Source: Cryobacterium adonitolivorans (GTDB lineage Bacteria > Actinomycetota > Actinomycetes > Actinomycetales > Microbacteriaceae). From it: a stretch of 64,000 bases of DNA. Each line of letters begins with the position of its first letter. Position 1 is the first letter of the stretch. Location: the NCBI RefSeq assembly GCF_004402695.1, contig NZ_SOFL01000023.1, positions 1 to 64,000 on the forward strand, given 5' to 3'. The translations under genes were made by a program, and so were the position numbers. Under the pieces are notes generated by a model. That model did no database searches. It was not told the origin of the DNA and saw only the letters and a list, made by a program, of their open reading frames with translations. Of this stretch, positions 32,100-41,147 are shown piece by piece.

Positions 32100-33614
32100 A
32101 TGCCTGAAACGATGCCAGCTTCCTCTCCCACGACGAGTACCCCCGTGTCACATTCCCGCCGGTGGTGGACCCTCAGTGTGGTCGCCCTCGCCCAGCTCAT
32201 GGTCGTGCTCGACTCCACGGTCGTGAACATCGCGCTCCCCTCCGCCCAGGCCGACCTCGGCTTCTCCGACGGCGATCGCCAGTGGATCGTCACCGCCTAC
32301 TCCCTCGCCTTCGCCAGCCTGCTGCTGCTCGGCGGCCGGCTCTCCGACCTGATGGGGCGCAAGCGCACCTTCATCATCGGCCTGATCGGGTTCGCCGTCG
32401 CCTCCGCGCTCGGCGGCGCGGCCGACACCTTCGGCTGGCTGGTCGCGGCCCGGGCCTTGCAGGGCGCGTTCGGCGCGCTGTTGGCCCCGACGGCCCTTGC
32501 CGTGCTCACCACCACCTTCACCATCCCCAAGGAGCGGGCCAGGGCCTTCGGCGTCTTCGGCGCGATCGCCGGTGCGGGCGGTGCGGTTGGCCTGCTCCTC
32601 GGCGGCTTCCTCACCGAGTACTTCGACTGGCGCTGGAACCTCTACATCAACGTGGTCATCGCCGTTGTTGGGGTAGTCGGCGCCGCGATCTTCGTCGACC
32701 ACCTGCAGCGCACCGGCCCGCGGCCCAAGCTCGACATCCCCGGCACGATCCTGGTTTCGGCCGCGCTGTTCGGCCTGGTCTTCGGCTTTTCCAATGCCGA
32801 AACGGATGGCTGGGACTCGCCATTGACCTGGGGCATGCTCGCGGGCGCCGTGGTGTTACTCGTCGCGTTCGTGCTCTGGCAGCGGAGGGCGGCGCATCCG
32901 TTGCTGCCGCTGCCGATCGTGCTCGACCGCAACCGCGGTGCCGCCTACCTCTCGGTGATGATCGCCGGTGCGGGCATGTTCGGCATTTTCCTGTTCGTCA
33001 CCTACTACCTGCAGACATCGCTCGGCTTCACGCCGATGCAGACCGGCTTCTCGTTCCTGCCGATGATCGCGATGCTCGTGCTCGCCGCGCAGCTGTCGAC
33101 GAACATCTTCGTGCCGCGGTTCGGCCCCAAGGTCATGGTGCCGTTCGGCATGGCGCTGGGCGCGATCGGCATGGTCCTGCTCACCAATCTCAACCTCGAC
33201 AGCACCTACGCCGCCAACGTGTTACCGCCGCTGATGGTCCTCGGCTTCGCGATGGGGTCGATCATGCCCGCCTCGATGCAGACCGCCACCCTCGGCGTCG
33301 ACCGCCAGTTCGCCGGCGTCGCGTCGGCGATGGTGAACACCAGCCAGCAGGTCGGCGGCTCGATCGGCACGGCCCTGCTGAACACCCTGGCGGCCACCGC
33401 CGCGGCCGACTACATGGCGTCACACCTGCCCGCAACGGCCGAGGTGGCCGCCCAGGCCGCGGTGACCAGCTACGCCACCGCGTACTGGTGGGGCGCCGGC
33501 TTCTTCGCCGTCGGCGGCATCATTGCAGCGCTGCTCTTCCGCCGGATGGGCCACGGCCTGTCCCTGTCGAACGCGCACCTCGCCGCCGACGCCGAGCCGG
33601 TGGTCGCGCACTAG
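32100..33614 (+). CDS. MFS multidrug exporter, DHA2 (14-helix) family
   Basis: From ATG 32100 the 504-residue product has 14 predicted helices. Antiporter motifs are visible: motif D-like LMVVLDSTVVNIALPSAQAD in helix 1, motif A GGRLSDLMGRKRT after helix 2, and motif C-like AIAGAGGAVGLLLGGFLTEY in helix 5. It should export drugs or toxic compounds with proton import. The divergent TetR gene probably represses it. The region 32030-32099 contains AT-rich promoter-like sequence and a loose inverted repeat (GACTC...GAGTT) that may be the operator. Its TAG at 33612-33614 overlaps the stop of the convergent EamA gene in the shared tetramer CTAG. Confidence 0.88.
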   Translation: MPETMPASSPTTSTPVSHSRRWWTLSVVALAQLMVVLDSTVVNIALPSAQADLGFSDGDRQWIVTAYSLAFASLLLLGGRLSDLMGRKRTFIIGLIGFAVASALGGAADTFGWLVAARALQGAFGALLAPTALAVLTTTFTIPKERARAFGVFGAIAGAGGAVGLLLGGFLTEYFDWRWNLYINVVIAVVGVVGAAIFVDHLQRTGPRPKLDIPGTILVSAALFGLVFGFSNAETDGWDSPLTWGMLAGAVVLLVAFVLWQRRAAHPLLPLPIVLDRNRGAAYLSVMIAGAGMFGIFLFVTYYLQTSLGFTPMQTGFSFLPMIAMLVLAAQLSTNIFVPRFGPKVMVPFGMALGAIGMVLLTNLNLDSTYAANVLPPLMVLGFAMGSIMPASMQTATLGVDRQFAGVASAMVNTSQQVGGSIGTALLNTLAATAAADYMASHLPATAEVAAQAAVTSYATAYWWGAGFFAVGGIIAALLFRRMGHGLSLSNAHLAADAEPVVAH

Positions 33615-34567
33615 AGCCGGTCGGCGTCCAGGTCTGCCAGGGACGCCGGCTCGATCGCGACATCCGTCTTCTCGGAGCGCACGAAGGCGATACCGATCAG
33701 GATCAGGAGCCCGCCGGCCAACTGCGGAATGGTGAGTTGTTCACCCAGCAACAGCCAGGCGTAGAAGGTGGCGGCCACCACCTCGAGCAGGCCCACGAAC
33801 GAGGCGAGCCTCGAGCCGAGCATCTCGCTGGCGGCGATGCTGGTGGAATAGGCGATGGCCGTGGCGACGATGCCGATGATGAGCACCGGCAGCCACCAGG
33901 GCACCGTGCCGCCGAACATCGCCACATCGGCGGTGGAGGTGGTGAAGGGCACCAGGCCGAACAGCCCCACCGCCCCCAGCAGCACGCCACCGAGCAGCAG
34001 GCCGAAGGCGGCCAGCGCCACGGCCGGCAGCCCCTCGCTGGGCTGCGCCGCCACGAGATAGTAGATGGCGCAGCCCACCATGGCGGTCAGCGCCAGCGTG
34101 AGTCCGAGCACGTCAAGCCGCGCCGCCCCACCCGGGTTCACCACGAGGATCAGTCCGGCAAGCGCCACGACCGAGCCGACAAGCACGACGCGCTTGGGCA
34201 TCCGGCGGCTGCGCGCCCAGGCCCAGGCGACGAGCAACAGCGGGGCCATGTATTCGATGAGCACCGCGGTGCCCACCGGAATGCGCTCGATCGCGCCGAA
34301 GTAGGCCAGTTGGGTGCCGGCGACGCCGATGACCGCCATCGCGAGCACCCGCCAGCGGGCGCGCCACAGCGTCGCCCATCGGCCGTGCAGTGAGATGACG
34401 GCCACCGGGGCGAGCACGATGCCGCCGACCAGGACCCGCACTGTCACGGCCGCGGCGGGACTCCAGCCGCTCTCGAGCAGCGGCTTGGCGAGGGCTCCGG
34501 ACAGGCCGAAGGTGGCAGCGGCGATGAGGGCGATGACCAGGCCGAGCGAGGTGGACGAGCGAGTCAT
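33611..34567 (-). CDS. EamA-family (DMT) transporter
   Basis: The 318-residue protein has ten predicted helices in two EamA repeats (about 8-138 and 150-295): LGLVIALIAAATFGLSGALA, GTAVLIEYMAPLLLVAWAWA, and in the second half STSIAASEMLGSRLASFVGL with LLEVVAATFYAWLLLGEQLT. Drug/metabolite transporters of this kind usually export amino acids or related small molecules. It is divergent from the CGNR zinc-finger regulator with a perfect palindrome between them, and this pairing recurs in actinobacteria, so the transporter is likely under CGNR control. Confidence 0.88.
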   Translation of the reverse strand: MTRSSTSLGLVIALIAAATFGLSGALAKPLLESGWSPAAAVTVRVLVGGIVLAPVAVISLHGRWATLWRARWRVLAMAVIGVAGTQLAYFGAIERIPVGTAVLIEYMAPLLLVAWAWARSRRMPKRVVLVGSVVALAGLILVVNPGGAARLDVLGLTLALTAMVGCAIYYLVAAQPSEGLPAVALAAFGLLLGGVLLGAVGLFGLVPFTTSTADVAMFGGTVPWWLPVLIIGIVATAIAYSTSIAASEMLGSRLASFVGLLEVVAATFYAWLLLGEQLTIPQLAGGLLILIGIAFVRSEKTDVAIEPASLADLDADRL

Positions 34568-34610
34568 GGGTCTCCAGGCGAAATGGGCAGGTCGACGGTG
34601 TCGGAGGTGT

Positions 34611-34633
34611 TGACCATGAAGATAGTATGGTCA
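34611..34633. promoter_or_regulatory. Candidate operator between eamA and the CGNR gene
   Basis: TGACCAT (34611-34617) and ATGGTCA (34627-34633) form a perfect inverted repeat with a 9-base spacer, 44 bases from the eamA start and 16 bases from the CGNR gene start. It is the obvious binding site for the divergent regulator. Confidence 0.55.
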
Positions 34634-34649
34634 TGAGTAAGGAGTCAAC

Positions 34650-35198
34650 TTGCATTTTGCCCCTGACACGGAGGCCAGTCTGGCGTTCACGGTCGACCTC
34701 GCCAATACGGTCGACGGCGCAACGAAAAGCGGGGTCGACGAGCTCGCTACGACCGCCCAGCTGACGGCGCTTCTCGTGATCCACCGGTTCTCCGGCCGCC
34801 TCGACCAGACCGAGACCGAACTGGCCGAGGTACGCGCCACCCGCGAGCGGTTGCGGCACGTCTGGCTCCTCGGCCGCGACGACGCCGCCCTGGAACTGAA
34901 CACCATGCTGCAGAGCGCACGGGCCCTGCCCCGGCTGATGCGCCACGACGGCCTCGACTGGCACCTGCACGCCACCGATCCTGCAGCCCCGCTGGCCGAG
35001 CGCATCCGGGTGGAGGTGGCCCTGGCCCTGGTCGATGTGATCCGCACCGGCGAGACCGGCCGGCTGCGCGCCTGCGCCGCCGAGGACTGTACCGGAATTC
35101 TGGTGGATCTCTCCCGCAACTCCTCGAAGCGATTCTGCAGCATCCGTTGCGGCAATCGGATGAATACGATCGCGTTCCGGCAGCGTTCAGCGGGCTAA
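34650..35198 (+). CDS. CGNR zinc-finger transcriptional regulator
   Basis: The 182-residue protein starts at TTG 34650 with AAGGAG six bases before it. An ABATE-type stress-sensing N-terminal domain (about 8-125) begins FAPDTEASLAFTVDLANTVD. The C-terminal zf-CGNR domain has C-x4-C in LRACAAEDCTGILVDLSRNS and C-x3-C with the CGNR box in RFCSIRCGNRMNTIAFR. These proteins bind DNA through the zinc finger. It likely controls the divergent eamA gene through the palindrome between them and may autoregulate. Confidence 0.88.
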   Translation: MHFAPDTEASLAFTVDLANTVDGATKSGVDELATTAQLTALLVIHRFSGRLDQTETELAEVRATRERLRHVWLLGRDDAALELNTMLQSARALPRLMRHDGLDWHLHATDPAAPLAERIRVEVALALVDVIRTGETGRLRACAAEDCTGILVDLSRNSSKRFCSIRCGNRMNTIAFRQRSAG

Positions 35199-35210
35199 GT
35201 GGTCACGACG

Positions 35211-37208
35211 TCAGGGGTGTGGTCGGCGCAGGAACAACTGGCGCAGGGCGCGGATCAGCAGGATGAAGCCGACGAGCCCGATCGAGGCGCCGAGGAACGC
35301 GAACAGCCGCACGCCCGACACGAGGTCGGGGCCGGTGTCGGAGACCACCAGCAGGATGCCCAGGCTGACGGCGGTGATGCCGATCAGGACTCCCACGGCT
35401 TCGGTGACGACCGAGCCGATCCACCACCTGTCGTCCGGCTCGGCGAAGGCGCGGATCCGCACACTGAAGGTGCCCTTGGCCAGGGAGGAACTGATGGTTT
35501 CCAGCCGACGCGGTAGTCGACGCGCCGTGGCCTGCAACACGGCGGCCTGCGCCTGAAGCGAACCGAGAAGGCTCCTGGGCGTGACGAGCCGCCGCAGGAA
35601 ATGCGGCACCCGGGCGAGCGCGGTTTCGACCATGTCGAAGTCGGGATCGAGGATGTCCAGGCAGCGTTCCAGGGTGATCAGCGAACGCAGCGCCTGTCCC
35701 AACGAGGTCGGGACGGCCAGGTGGTGGTCGCGGATGGTGTCGAGCACCGCGGCGAAGATCGAGCCGTTCGCGCTGTGCCGGGTCAGCGTGAGCACACGGC
35801 CCAGGTCGCGTTGCAGCGAAAGGATGTCGGCATCCGGCGGCGCCTCGACCACCAGGAGCAGGGCATCCGTCGTGGCGATATCGTCGTCGTTCGCCGCCGC
35901 GAGCAGCAGCGTCACCAGCCCCTCCCGCATGCTGCGCTCCAGCACACCCACGTTGCCGAAGTCGATCATGCCCAACCGGCCGTCCGCGCGCAGCATCAGG
36001 TTGCCGGGGTGCAGGTCGGCGTGGAAGATGCCCGTCACGACCACCTGTTCGAGGACCGCATCCAGCAGGGCCGCGGCGAGCGCCGCCCGGTCCTCCGGAT
36101 CCATCCGGCCGAGCCGCTCCCCCGCGGCGTTCAGCGGAACGCCGTCGATGAGGTCCATGGTCAGCAGCCGACGGGAGCTTGCCACCGCGTACACCCGGGG
36201 CACCACGAGCACCTCGTTCTCCGCCGACGACGCCACCACGCTGCCGATCTGCTGGGTGCTGCTGAACTCGATGCGGTAGTCCAGCTCGTCCCGCAGGGAC
36301 CGGCCGAAGCCCTCGGCCAACGCCACCACCCCGAAGTCGCGCCCCCAGCTCGTCTGGTTCTCGATGCGCTGGGCCAGCCTGACAATGATGTCGATGTCCG
36401 CGGCGACCTGGGCCGCCGCGGCCGGGCGCTGCACCTTGAGCACCACCCGGGTGCCGTCGAGCAGGGTCCCGGCGTGCACCTGGGCGACGGATGCCGCCGC
36501 GAGCGGTTGTGCGTCGACCTGGCTGAACACGGTCTCGAGCGGGCCGCCGATCTCGGTCTCGATCACCTGGCGGATGGCGGGCCACGGCAATGTCGCCGCA
36601 CCGGACTGCAGCGACGCGAGCGCCTGGGTGTAGCTGACCGGCAACAGGTCCCGTCGGGTGGAGAGCAGCTGGCCGAGCTTCACGAAGGTGACACCGGCCT
36701 CGTTGATCGCCGAGACGAGGGCATCCGGGGCACGCCCGACCTTCTTGACTTCGCGGGGAGCGCCACCCGGCCTCTCGTTGAGGATCCAACCGATGCCGTG
36801 CTTGGAGAGCAGGGTGAGGATCTGCAGGTAGCGCTTGGTGCGCCGGCGCCGGTGCAGGGCCGCCCGGAACGCGTCGACCGGGTTGGCGGCCGTGGTGGGC
36901 CAGAGCGCTTCGGTGCCCACCAGAATGGCCATGCCGAACGCGAAGACCCAACCGAATGCGAGCGCCACGAAGAGCACCACGACCACGATCGGCGCTTTGG
37001 GCGTGCCGTCGGCGTCGATGACCTTGGCCTGGGTCGAGACGAAGTAGGCGAACGGCCAGCACCCCACGAAGACCAGCAGTCCCACCAGGAAGGTGCGCAG
37101 CCAGCCCACCGTGGTGCCGAGCAGTGAGCGGGTGGCGAATCCGATGGCGACGGAAAAAACGAGGGCGACCAGGACGATGACGACCCACGTCCAGAACGAT
37201 TCCAACAA
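35211..37208 (-). CDS. AarF/ABC1/UbiB-type atypical kinase
   Basis: The 665-residue membrane protein has three N-terminal helices (about 5-110), then an ABC1 kinase-like domain (about 165-480) with the KxGQ box FVKLGQLLSTRRDLLP, Ala-rich loop AAASVAQVHAG, lysine in VVLKVQRP, catalytic HADLHPGN and DFG in GMIDFGNVG. The C-terminus has two helices (about 595-655). UbiB/ADCK proteins support quinone or lipid biosynthesis with ATPase rather than ordinary kinase activity. As actinobacteria make menaquinone, the partner pathway is unclear. The extra N-terminal helix block is common in this high-GC clade. It stands alone, convergent with the CGNR gene. Confidence 0.88.
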   Translation of the reverse strand: MLESFWTWVVIVLVALVFSVAIGFATRSLLGTTVGWLRTFLVGLLVFVGCWPFAYFVSTQAKVIDADGTPKAPIVVVVLFVALAFGWVFAFGMAILVGTEALWPTTAANPVDAFRAALHRRRRTKRYLQILTLLSKHGIGWILNERPGGAPREVKKVGRAPDALVSAINEAGVTFVKLGQLLSTRRDLLPVSYTQALASLQSGAATLPWPAIRQVIETEIGGPLETVFSQVDAQPLAAASVAQVHAGTLLDGTRVVLKVQRPAAAAQVAADIDIIVRLAQRIENQTSWGRDFGVVALAEGFGRSLRDELDYRIEFSSTQQIGSVVASSAENEVLVVPRVYAVASSRRLLTMDLIDGVPLNAAGERLGRMDPEDRAALAAALLDAVLEQVVVTGIFHADLHPGNLMLRADGRLGMIDFGNVGVLERSMREGLVTLLLAAANDDDIATTDALLLVVEAPPDADILSLQRDLGRVLTLTRHSANGSIFAAVLDTIRDHHLAVPTSLGQALRSLITLERCLDILDPDFDMVETALARVPHFLRRLVTPRSLLGSLQAQAAVLQATARRLPRRLETISSSLAKGTFSVRIRAFAEPDDRWWIGSVVTEAVGVLIGITAVSLGILLVVSDTGPDLVSGVRLFAFLGASIGLVGFILLIRALRQLFLRRPHP

Positions 37209-37336
37209 TCCGTGCCCCGCAATCTCTCGCTGTTGGCGCTCAGGCTACCGCGCTCGTGCCACACTGGAACTGTCCCATCCCCCAGATTCAGGGTTCAACC
37301 AGTGAAGATCATCGTCGGTTGACGACTGGGAGATCC

Positions 37337-37594
37337 ATGGCCACGGCCCACACTTCAACCATCGCCCTGACCGGCATCACCGCAGCCGTCGGCCGCGGCC
37401 GCACCGGACTGGTCGGCGCGCTCGGCTCCTATCGGGGAGGCCTGCTGGTCGTCAGCCACGACAAGACGAGTGAGTACCGCACCATGTCCCGGGGAGTTCC
37501 GCCCACGAGCTGCCGGGCCGGCATCAGCTCGTGGCGCTCGAAACCGGCGCGCTCGGCGGTGCGGGCGGAGCCGATGTTCCAGGGCTCCACGTAG
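37337..37594 (+). pseudogene. ABC-F ATPase gene with large internal deletion
   Basis: One open frame from ATG 37337 reads MATAHTSTIALTGITAAVGR, like the first strand of an ABC-F protein. It then jumps to LVGALGSYRGGLLVVSHD (about 37406-37462), the block that holds the H-loop histidine at the end of the second ABC domain. Walker A, signature motifs and everything between are missing, so about 90% of the gene was deleted in frame. The remaining frame runs into the 3' end of the GNAT gene on the opposite strand. No function is expected. Confidence 0.5.
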
Positions 37595-37989
37595 AGTTCG
37601 AGCCGGGAAAGCCCCGGCAAGGTGGCGGCCCATCCGACCAGCGCCCCCAGCGCCGCGGCCGCGTGTCCCCGTCGGCGGGCGGTGGGGCGGATCCAGTAGC
37701 CCACGGTGGCGGAGCCGGCCGGGTTGGCGCGTGGCCACAGCCCGATCTGACCGACGGCCCGGTCGCCCTGTTCGGCGATAGCGAACGAGTAGCCCTCCCC
37801 GGTGCGGGAACGTTCGTGTTGCCGGGCGATGAACGCCAGCGCGGCAGCGTGATCGTCGGTGGCGGGCACGCTCGTGATGACTGGAATCAGCTCGTCCCCC
37901 GACGCTTCCTGGATCAGCGGCGCATCCGTGGCCCTGAACGCGCGGAGGGTGACGCCGACGCCCGGCAGAACCGGTAGCCGCAGGGTCAC
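37429..37989 (-). CDS. GNAT-family N-acetyltransferase (RimJ/RimL type)
   Basis: From GTG 37989, overlapping the stop of the gene upstream (GTGA), the 186-residue protein has the RimJ-like GNAT fold: VTLRAFRATDAPLIQEASGD, YSFAIAEQGDRAVGQIGLWP, SATVGYWIRPTARRRGHAAA (the acetyl-CoA loop R-R-x-G-H-A) and RLELYVEPWNIGSARTAERA followed by GF. It transfers an acetyl group to an amine, probably a protein N-terminus or small molecule; the substrate is unknown. It is translationally coupled to an unknown 128-residue protein. Confidence 0.85.
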   Translation of the reverse strand: MTLRLPVLPGVGVTLRAFRATDAPLIQEASGDELIPVITSVPATDDHAAALAFIARQHERSRTGEGYSFAIAEQGDRAVGQIGLWPRANPAGSATVGYWIRPTARRRGHAAAALGALVGWAATLPGLSRLELYVEPWNIGSARTAERAGFERHELMPARQLVGGTPRDMVRYSLVLSWLTTSRPPR

Positions 37990-38372
37990 GCGGCGCTCCG
38001 GGCCAGGAGGGTGAATGCCGCCGTGGCTCGCGGGTTGTCGGCCGGACACTCGCTGCGGAATCGTCGGGTGGCCACGCCGGCCTCGTATGACGCGAATTCG
38101 ATGTCGAAGCCCGACCCCAGTTGCATGGCCAGCCGCAAGGCCAGGCGGATGCCGGTGGCGGTGAACTCGCCGGCCAGCTCGGGGTCTCTCCAGCCGAAGT
38201 CCTCGGTCAACGCGTCGTAGTAGCCGATCTCCCAGCGGATCAGATCGGCGACCAGGGCGGGATCAAGCTGGGCGGCGGCGTACCCGACGGGATGGGGACA
38301 CCAGAGCACCGTGCCGGCGTAGTCGGGCAGGAGGCGCACGAGCACCGCCGACGACCTCTCATAAAGATGCAA
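37986..38372 (-). CDS. Hypothetical protein, 128 residues
   Basis: The small cytosolic protein has no signal or membrane segment. Notable stretches are WCPHPVGYAAAQLDPALVAD, LIRWEIGYYDALTEDFGWRD and FDIEFASYEAGVATRRFRSE. It looks like a helical-beta domain of unknown family. Coding support is strong because its TGA overlaps the GTG of the GNAT gene. I do not recognise a function. Confidence 0.7.
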   Translation of the reverse strand: MHLYERSSAVLVRLLPDYAGTVLWCPHPVGYAAAQLDPALVADLIRWEIGYYDALTEDFGWRDPELAGEFTATGIRLALRLAMQLGSGFDIEFASYEAGVATRRFRSECPADNPRATAAFTLLARSAA

Positions 38373-38493
38373 AATCGCGCTCCCCCCAGCGTGCTGACGT
38401 CATTCCCACATTCCCCGGTACCTACGATTTCAGGTGTGGACCGTCGGCGCAATTTTGGGCAGCAGCGCTGCTAGATTGCAGCGGGGGTTGATG

Positions 38494-39285
38494 ATGACGA
38501 AAAAGACAGGGCCGCTCGCAGCCGTGCTCATGACGGCAGTGCTGCTGGGCGGCTGCACAGTGGCCGGCGTGAGCGAGCCGAGCGCCTCCCCCACCGCCAC
38601 TGCAACCGCAACCGACCTGCACGACATGGCCGCCGGCACCGTCCTGGCGACCGGCACCTTCACCGTGTTCGCCGACGACACCGACACGATCCTGCCGCGC
38701 CCCGGGGTGGAGGGCGCGATCGAGGTGTACACGGATGACGGCCGGTTGACGGTGAGCCTGCTCAACCTCGAGGTCGGCCAGGTGCAGAACACCACCATCG
38801 TCGAGCTGAACGCCCTCGACAGCGACGCTACCGCAGAGGAATTCAGGGTGGCGACGAGCTATCTGGGCGACAGCGAGGTTGATGCGGTCACGAGGCAGAC
38901 CTTTGACATCGAATACGGCAATGATCTGGTGACGACAGACCCCAGCTGGATGCGTACGGCGGTGATCTGGGAGCGGGTCGACGGGATCGGCACCCTCGGG
39001 CGCGCTTTGGCCACGGCCACGCTCACCTGGACGGTGCCCGACCAGCGCCCCGACCTGGCCGTGGCGGACGCCGGCTCGGGGAACCTGGCCCAGGGGGTGG
39101 TGCACTTCGACAGTGCCGGCACTCCCGCCGCCTATGTCGTCGCGCCCCTCGACGCCCTGGAGACCATCGCCGCCCGGTTCGCCATCACCGTCGAGGATCT
39201 CATCTGGTTGAACCCGATGCGCGGCGGGTCGGAGGCGCAGTCGGGCGAGACCCTCAACCTGAGCCGGTACGAACGCGGGCGTTAG
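38494..39285 (+). CDS. Lipoprotein with C-terminal LysM-like domain
   Basis: The 263-residue protein from ATG 38494 (an adjacent ATG at 38491 is possible) has a signal peptide with lipobox LLGGC (Cys about 22), a Ser/Thr/Ala-rich spacer, a beta-rich body (about 45-205) and a C-terminal LysM-like motif: YVVAPLDALETIAARFAITV then EDLIWLNPMRGG and GETLNLSRY. LysM binds peptidoglycan, so the protein probably bridges membrane and cell wall. Its end overlaps the convergent lipoprotein gene by four bases. The function of the central domain is unknown. Confidence 0.78.
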   Translation: MTKKTGPLAAVLMTAVLLGGCTVAGVSEPSASPTATATATDLHDMAAGTVLATGTFTVFADDTDTILPRPGVEGAIEVYTDDGRLTVSLLNLEVGQVQNTTIVELNALDSDATAEEFRVATSYLGDSEVDAVTRQTFDIEYGNDLVTTDPSWMRTAVIWERVDGIGTLGRALATATLTWTVPDQRPDLAVADAGSGNLAQGVVHFDSAGTPAAYVVAPLDALETIAARFAITVEDLIWLNPMRGGSEAQSGETLNLSRYERGR

Positions 39286-40067
39286 CGTCCGCTGGTGCTG
39301 ACCACCGGGGCGTCGCCACACGAGGAGGTCTGCGCCTCGGCGACCCGAGGGTCGTCCTGTGGGAGGGCGTCCGAGACGGCGGTGTAGCCGTTGATGGCGG
39401 CGAGCCCGTCTGGCGACACCGTGATTCCGGTGGCCATCAGGGAGTAGCTGTCGTCGCGGTTCTGGGTGACCTGGAGGCCGTTCAGCTCCAGGCCGCCATC
39501 GACCTCGAGGCACCCCACTCCGGTGCCGTTGTGGTGGGTGTTCTGCATGTCGAAGGTGTACGGCCGGGCATCCACGCCGATGGGGGTCACGAACTCGCAG
39601 TCCACGATCGCGTGCAGGGTGGCGCTGCGGCTGTCGTCGAGCACGGTCACCACCACACCGTTGTGCAGGGCCGCCGTCCAGCCGCTGTGCCGGCCGGGGC
39701 CGGCCAGGTCGTCGGCGAGGGCGAGCGTGGCGCCGGACGCCATGGTGATGCCGAAGGTGAACGGCGAGGTCGTCTCGTCGTACCACTCGGTGTCGTTCTC
39801 GCCGTCACCGTCAACGTCTGCGATCTCGGCGCTGACCGCTCCGGCCGGCATCGACTCGGCCGTGGCCGGGCAGCCCGCCGGCTCGGCGAGGGCGGGATCG
39901 GCCGACGAGTCCGGCGCCGCATCCGCGGAGTCGCCAGCCTCGGACGGCGTCACGGTGCCGGTCTGCGCCACGCCGGAGGCCCCGCACCCGGTCAGAGTGA
40001 GCGCCAGGAATCCGGCGGCGACGAGGAACCGACCGGCGATCTTGGTTTTCGAGTGAACGGTTGACAT
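39282..40067 (-). CDS. Putative secreted lipoprotein, function unknown
   Basis: From ATG 40067 the 261-residue product has a signal peptide and lipobox LTGC (Cys about 28), then an acidic Ser/Ala-rich linker and a domain with DVDGDGENDTEWYD (an acidic calcium-loop-like stretch as in VCBS/FG-GAP and EF-hand-like repeats). Two Cys pairs follow (DCEFVTPIGVD, VGCLEVDGGL, SSCGDAPV). A cell-surface role is likely, exact function unknown. It is convergent with the LysM lipoprotein, and the same neighbourhood has a third lipoprotein at 29467. Confidence 0.75.
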   Translation of the reverse strand: MSTVHSKTKIAGRFLVAAGFLALTLTGCGASGVAQTGTVTPSEAGDSADAAPDSSADPALAEPAGCPATAESMPAGAVSAEIADVDGDGENDTEWYDETTSPFTFGITMASGATLALADDLAGPGRHSGWTAALHNGVVVTVLDDSRSATLHAIVDCEFVTPIGVDARPYTFDMQNTHHNGTGVGCLEVDGGLELNGLQVTQNRDDSYSLMATGITVSPDGLAAINGYTAVSDALPQDDPRVAEAQTSSCGDAPVVSTSGR

Positions 40068-40077
40068 CAGCACGATG

Positions 40078-41064
40078 CTACCGACGTTGTCTGGGGGGCC
40101 TCCGTGTTTCGGGCCCGCTTTCGGAGGCGATTGCCAGCGTCGACTGTGGCCGGTGCCTGGAGAGACCCACAACGCCGTAGGCCGCAATTGCGCCGGCGAT
40201 GACGAACGCGATCAGGGCATACAGCGGGGCCTCTGACGCCTCACCGAGCACGACGATGCCGATCCCGACGGCCACGAGGGGATCCACCACCGTGAGGCCG
40301 GCGATCACCAGGTTGGGCGGACCCGTGGAGTACGCGACCTGTACGAACACGCCGCCCACGATCGCCGCGGTGAGAACGCCTCCGACGCACAGCAGGGTGA
40401 GCAGTGACAGGTCTCCTGCCACCAACTGGGTGATGGTGAGTTTGGCCAGGGTGGCGACGAAGGCGTAGAGCACCCCGGCACCGAGCACGTAGGCCACGGC
40501 GGTGAGGCGGGCGCGAAGCAGCGTGAAGATGAGCCCACAGGCGATCAGGAGGATGCCCAGCAGGATCAGGATGATAACGACCTGGGGCGGCTGGATGGGC
40601 CGGTCGGTGGCGTACACGGCGGCGATGGAGACGAAGATCACGATGCCGCCCACCGAGAGGGCCACTGAGCGCAGCACGGTGCCGTCGAGCCTGGTGTGTG
40701 CGAGGCGGGAGTCCACCACAGTGGACAGCACCAGGGCGGCGACGCCGAGCGGCTGCACGACAAGCAGCGGAGCCAAACCGAGGCTGGTCAGCTGCAGCAG
40801 AATGGCGACGCCCAGGAGCAGAGTGCCGAGCAGCCAGGACGGTCGTCGCAGCAGGGCCAGCAGCTGGCCGATGCTCATTTTCTGCTGGTCGCCGGGGCGC
40901 AACAGAGAGGCCTTGCCCACGCCTCGGTGCTGCAACTGCGCGCCAAGGGCCAGGAACACCGTACCGGCCAGCGCGACGGCGATGCCGAGGTTCTTGCGGG
41001 CGACCGGGTCGAGAAACGACACCATTGCATCGGTGACTTCGGTGGGCATAAAGGACACGGGCAC
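40078..41064 (-). CDS. DMT-family membrane transporter (NIPA-like)
   Basis: The 328-residue membrane protein has about nine helices, with the DMT/NIPA pattern LGIAVALAGTVFLALGAQLQ, SLGLAPLLVVQPLGVAALVL, VLYAFVATLAKLTITQLV and GLTVVDPLVAVGIGIVVLGE. NIPA-like proteins transport Mg2+ in eukaryotes; bacterial relatives have no known substrate. The start at GTG 41064 has AAGG upstream; ATG 41049 is an alternative. The C-terminal 30 residues are basic and disordered. It stands ten bases before (downstream end) the lipoprotein gene on the same strand. Confidence 0.82.
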   Translation of the reverse strand: MPVSFMPTEVTDAMVSFLDPVARKNLGIAVALAGTVFLALGAQLQHRGVGKASLLRPGDQQKMSIGQLLALLRRPSWLLGTLLLGVAILLQLTSLGLAPLLVVQPLGVAALVLSTVVDSRLAHTRLDGTVLRSVALSVGGIVIFVSIAAVYATDRPIQPPQVVIILILLGILLIACGLIFTLLRARLTAVAYVLGAGVLYAFVATLAKLTITQLVAGDLSLLTLLCVGGVLTAAIVGGVFVQVAYSTGPPNLVIAGLTVVDPLVAVGIGIVVLGEASEAPLYALIAFVIAGAIAAYGVVGLSRHRPQSTLAIASESGPETRRPPRQRR

Positions 41065-41147
41065 ATCCAGACCTTATTTCAGTGCGGCCACCGGCGACAA
41101 TTCGGGTGAGTCGCCGGATGGTCGGCGGCGGGTGTTAGCGTGCCCCC

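Noticed and set aside
32162-34393. Very long plus-strand open frame (743 codons) across the MFS and EamA genes
   Set aside because: It is the shifted-frame shadow of two well-supported genes in GC-rich DNA. Its translation is Arg/Pro/His-rich with no motif.
35203-37188. Long minus-strand frame in the aarF region, offset from the kinase
   Set aside because: Arg/Gly/Pro-rich shadow of the AarF gene. The HADLHPGN and DFG motifs are only in the other frame.
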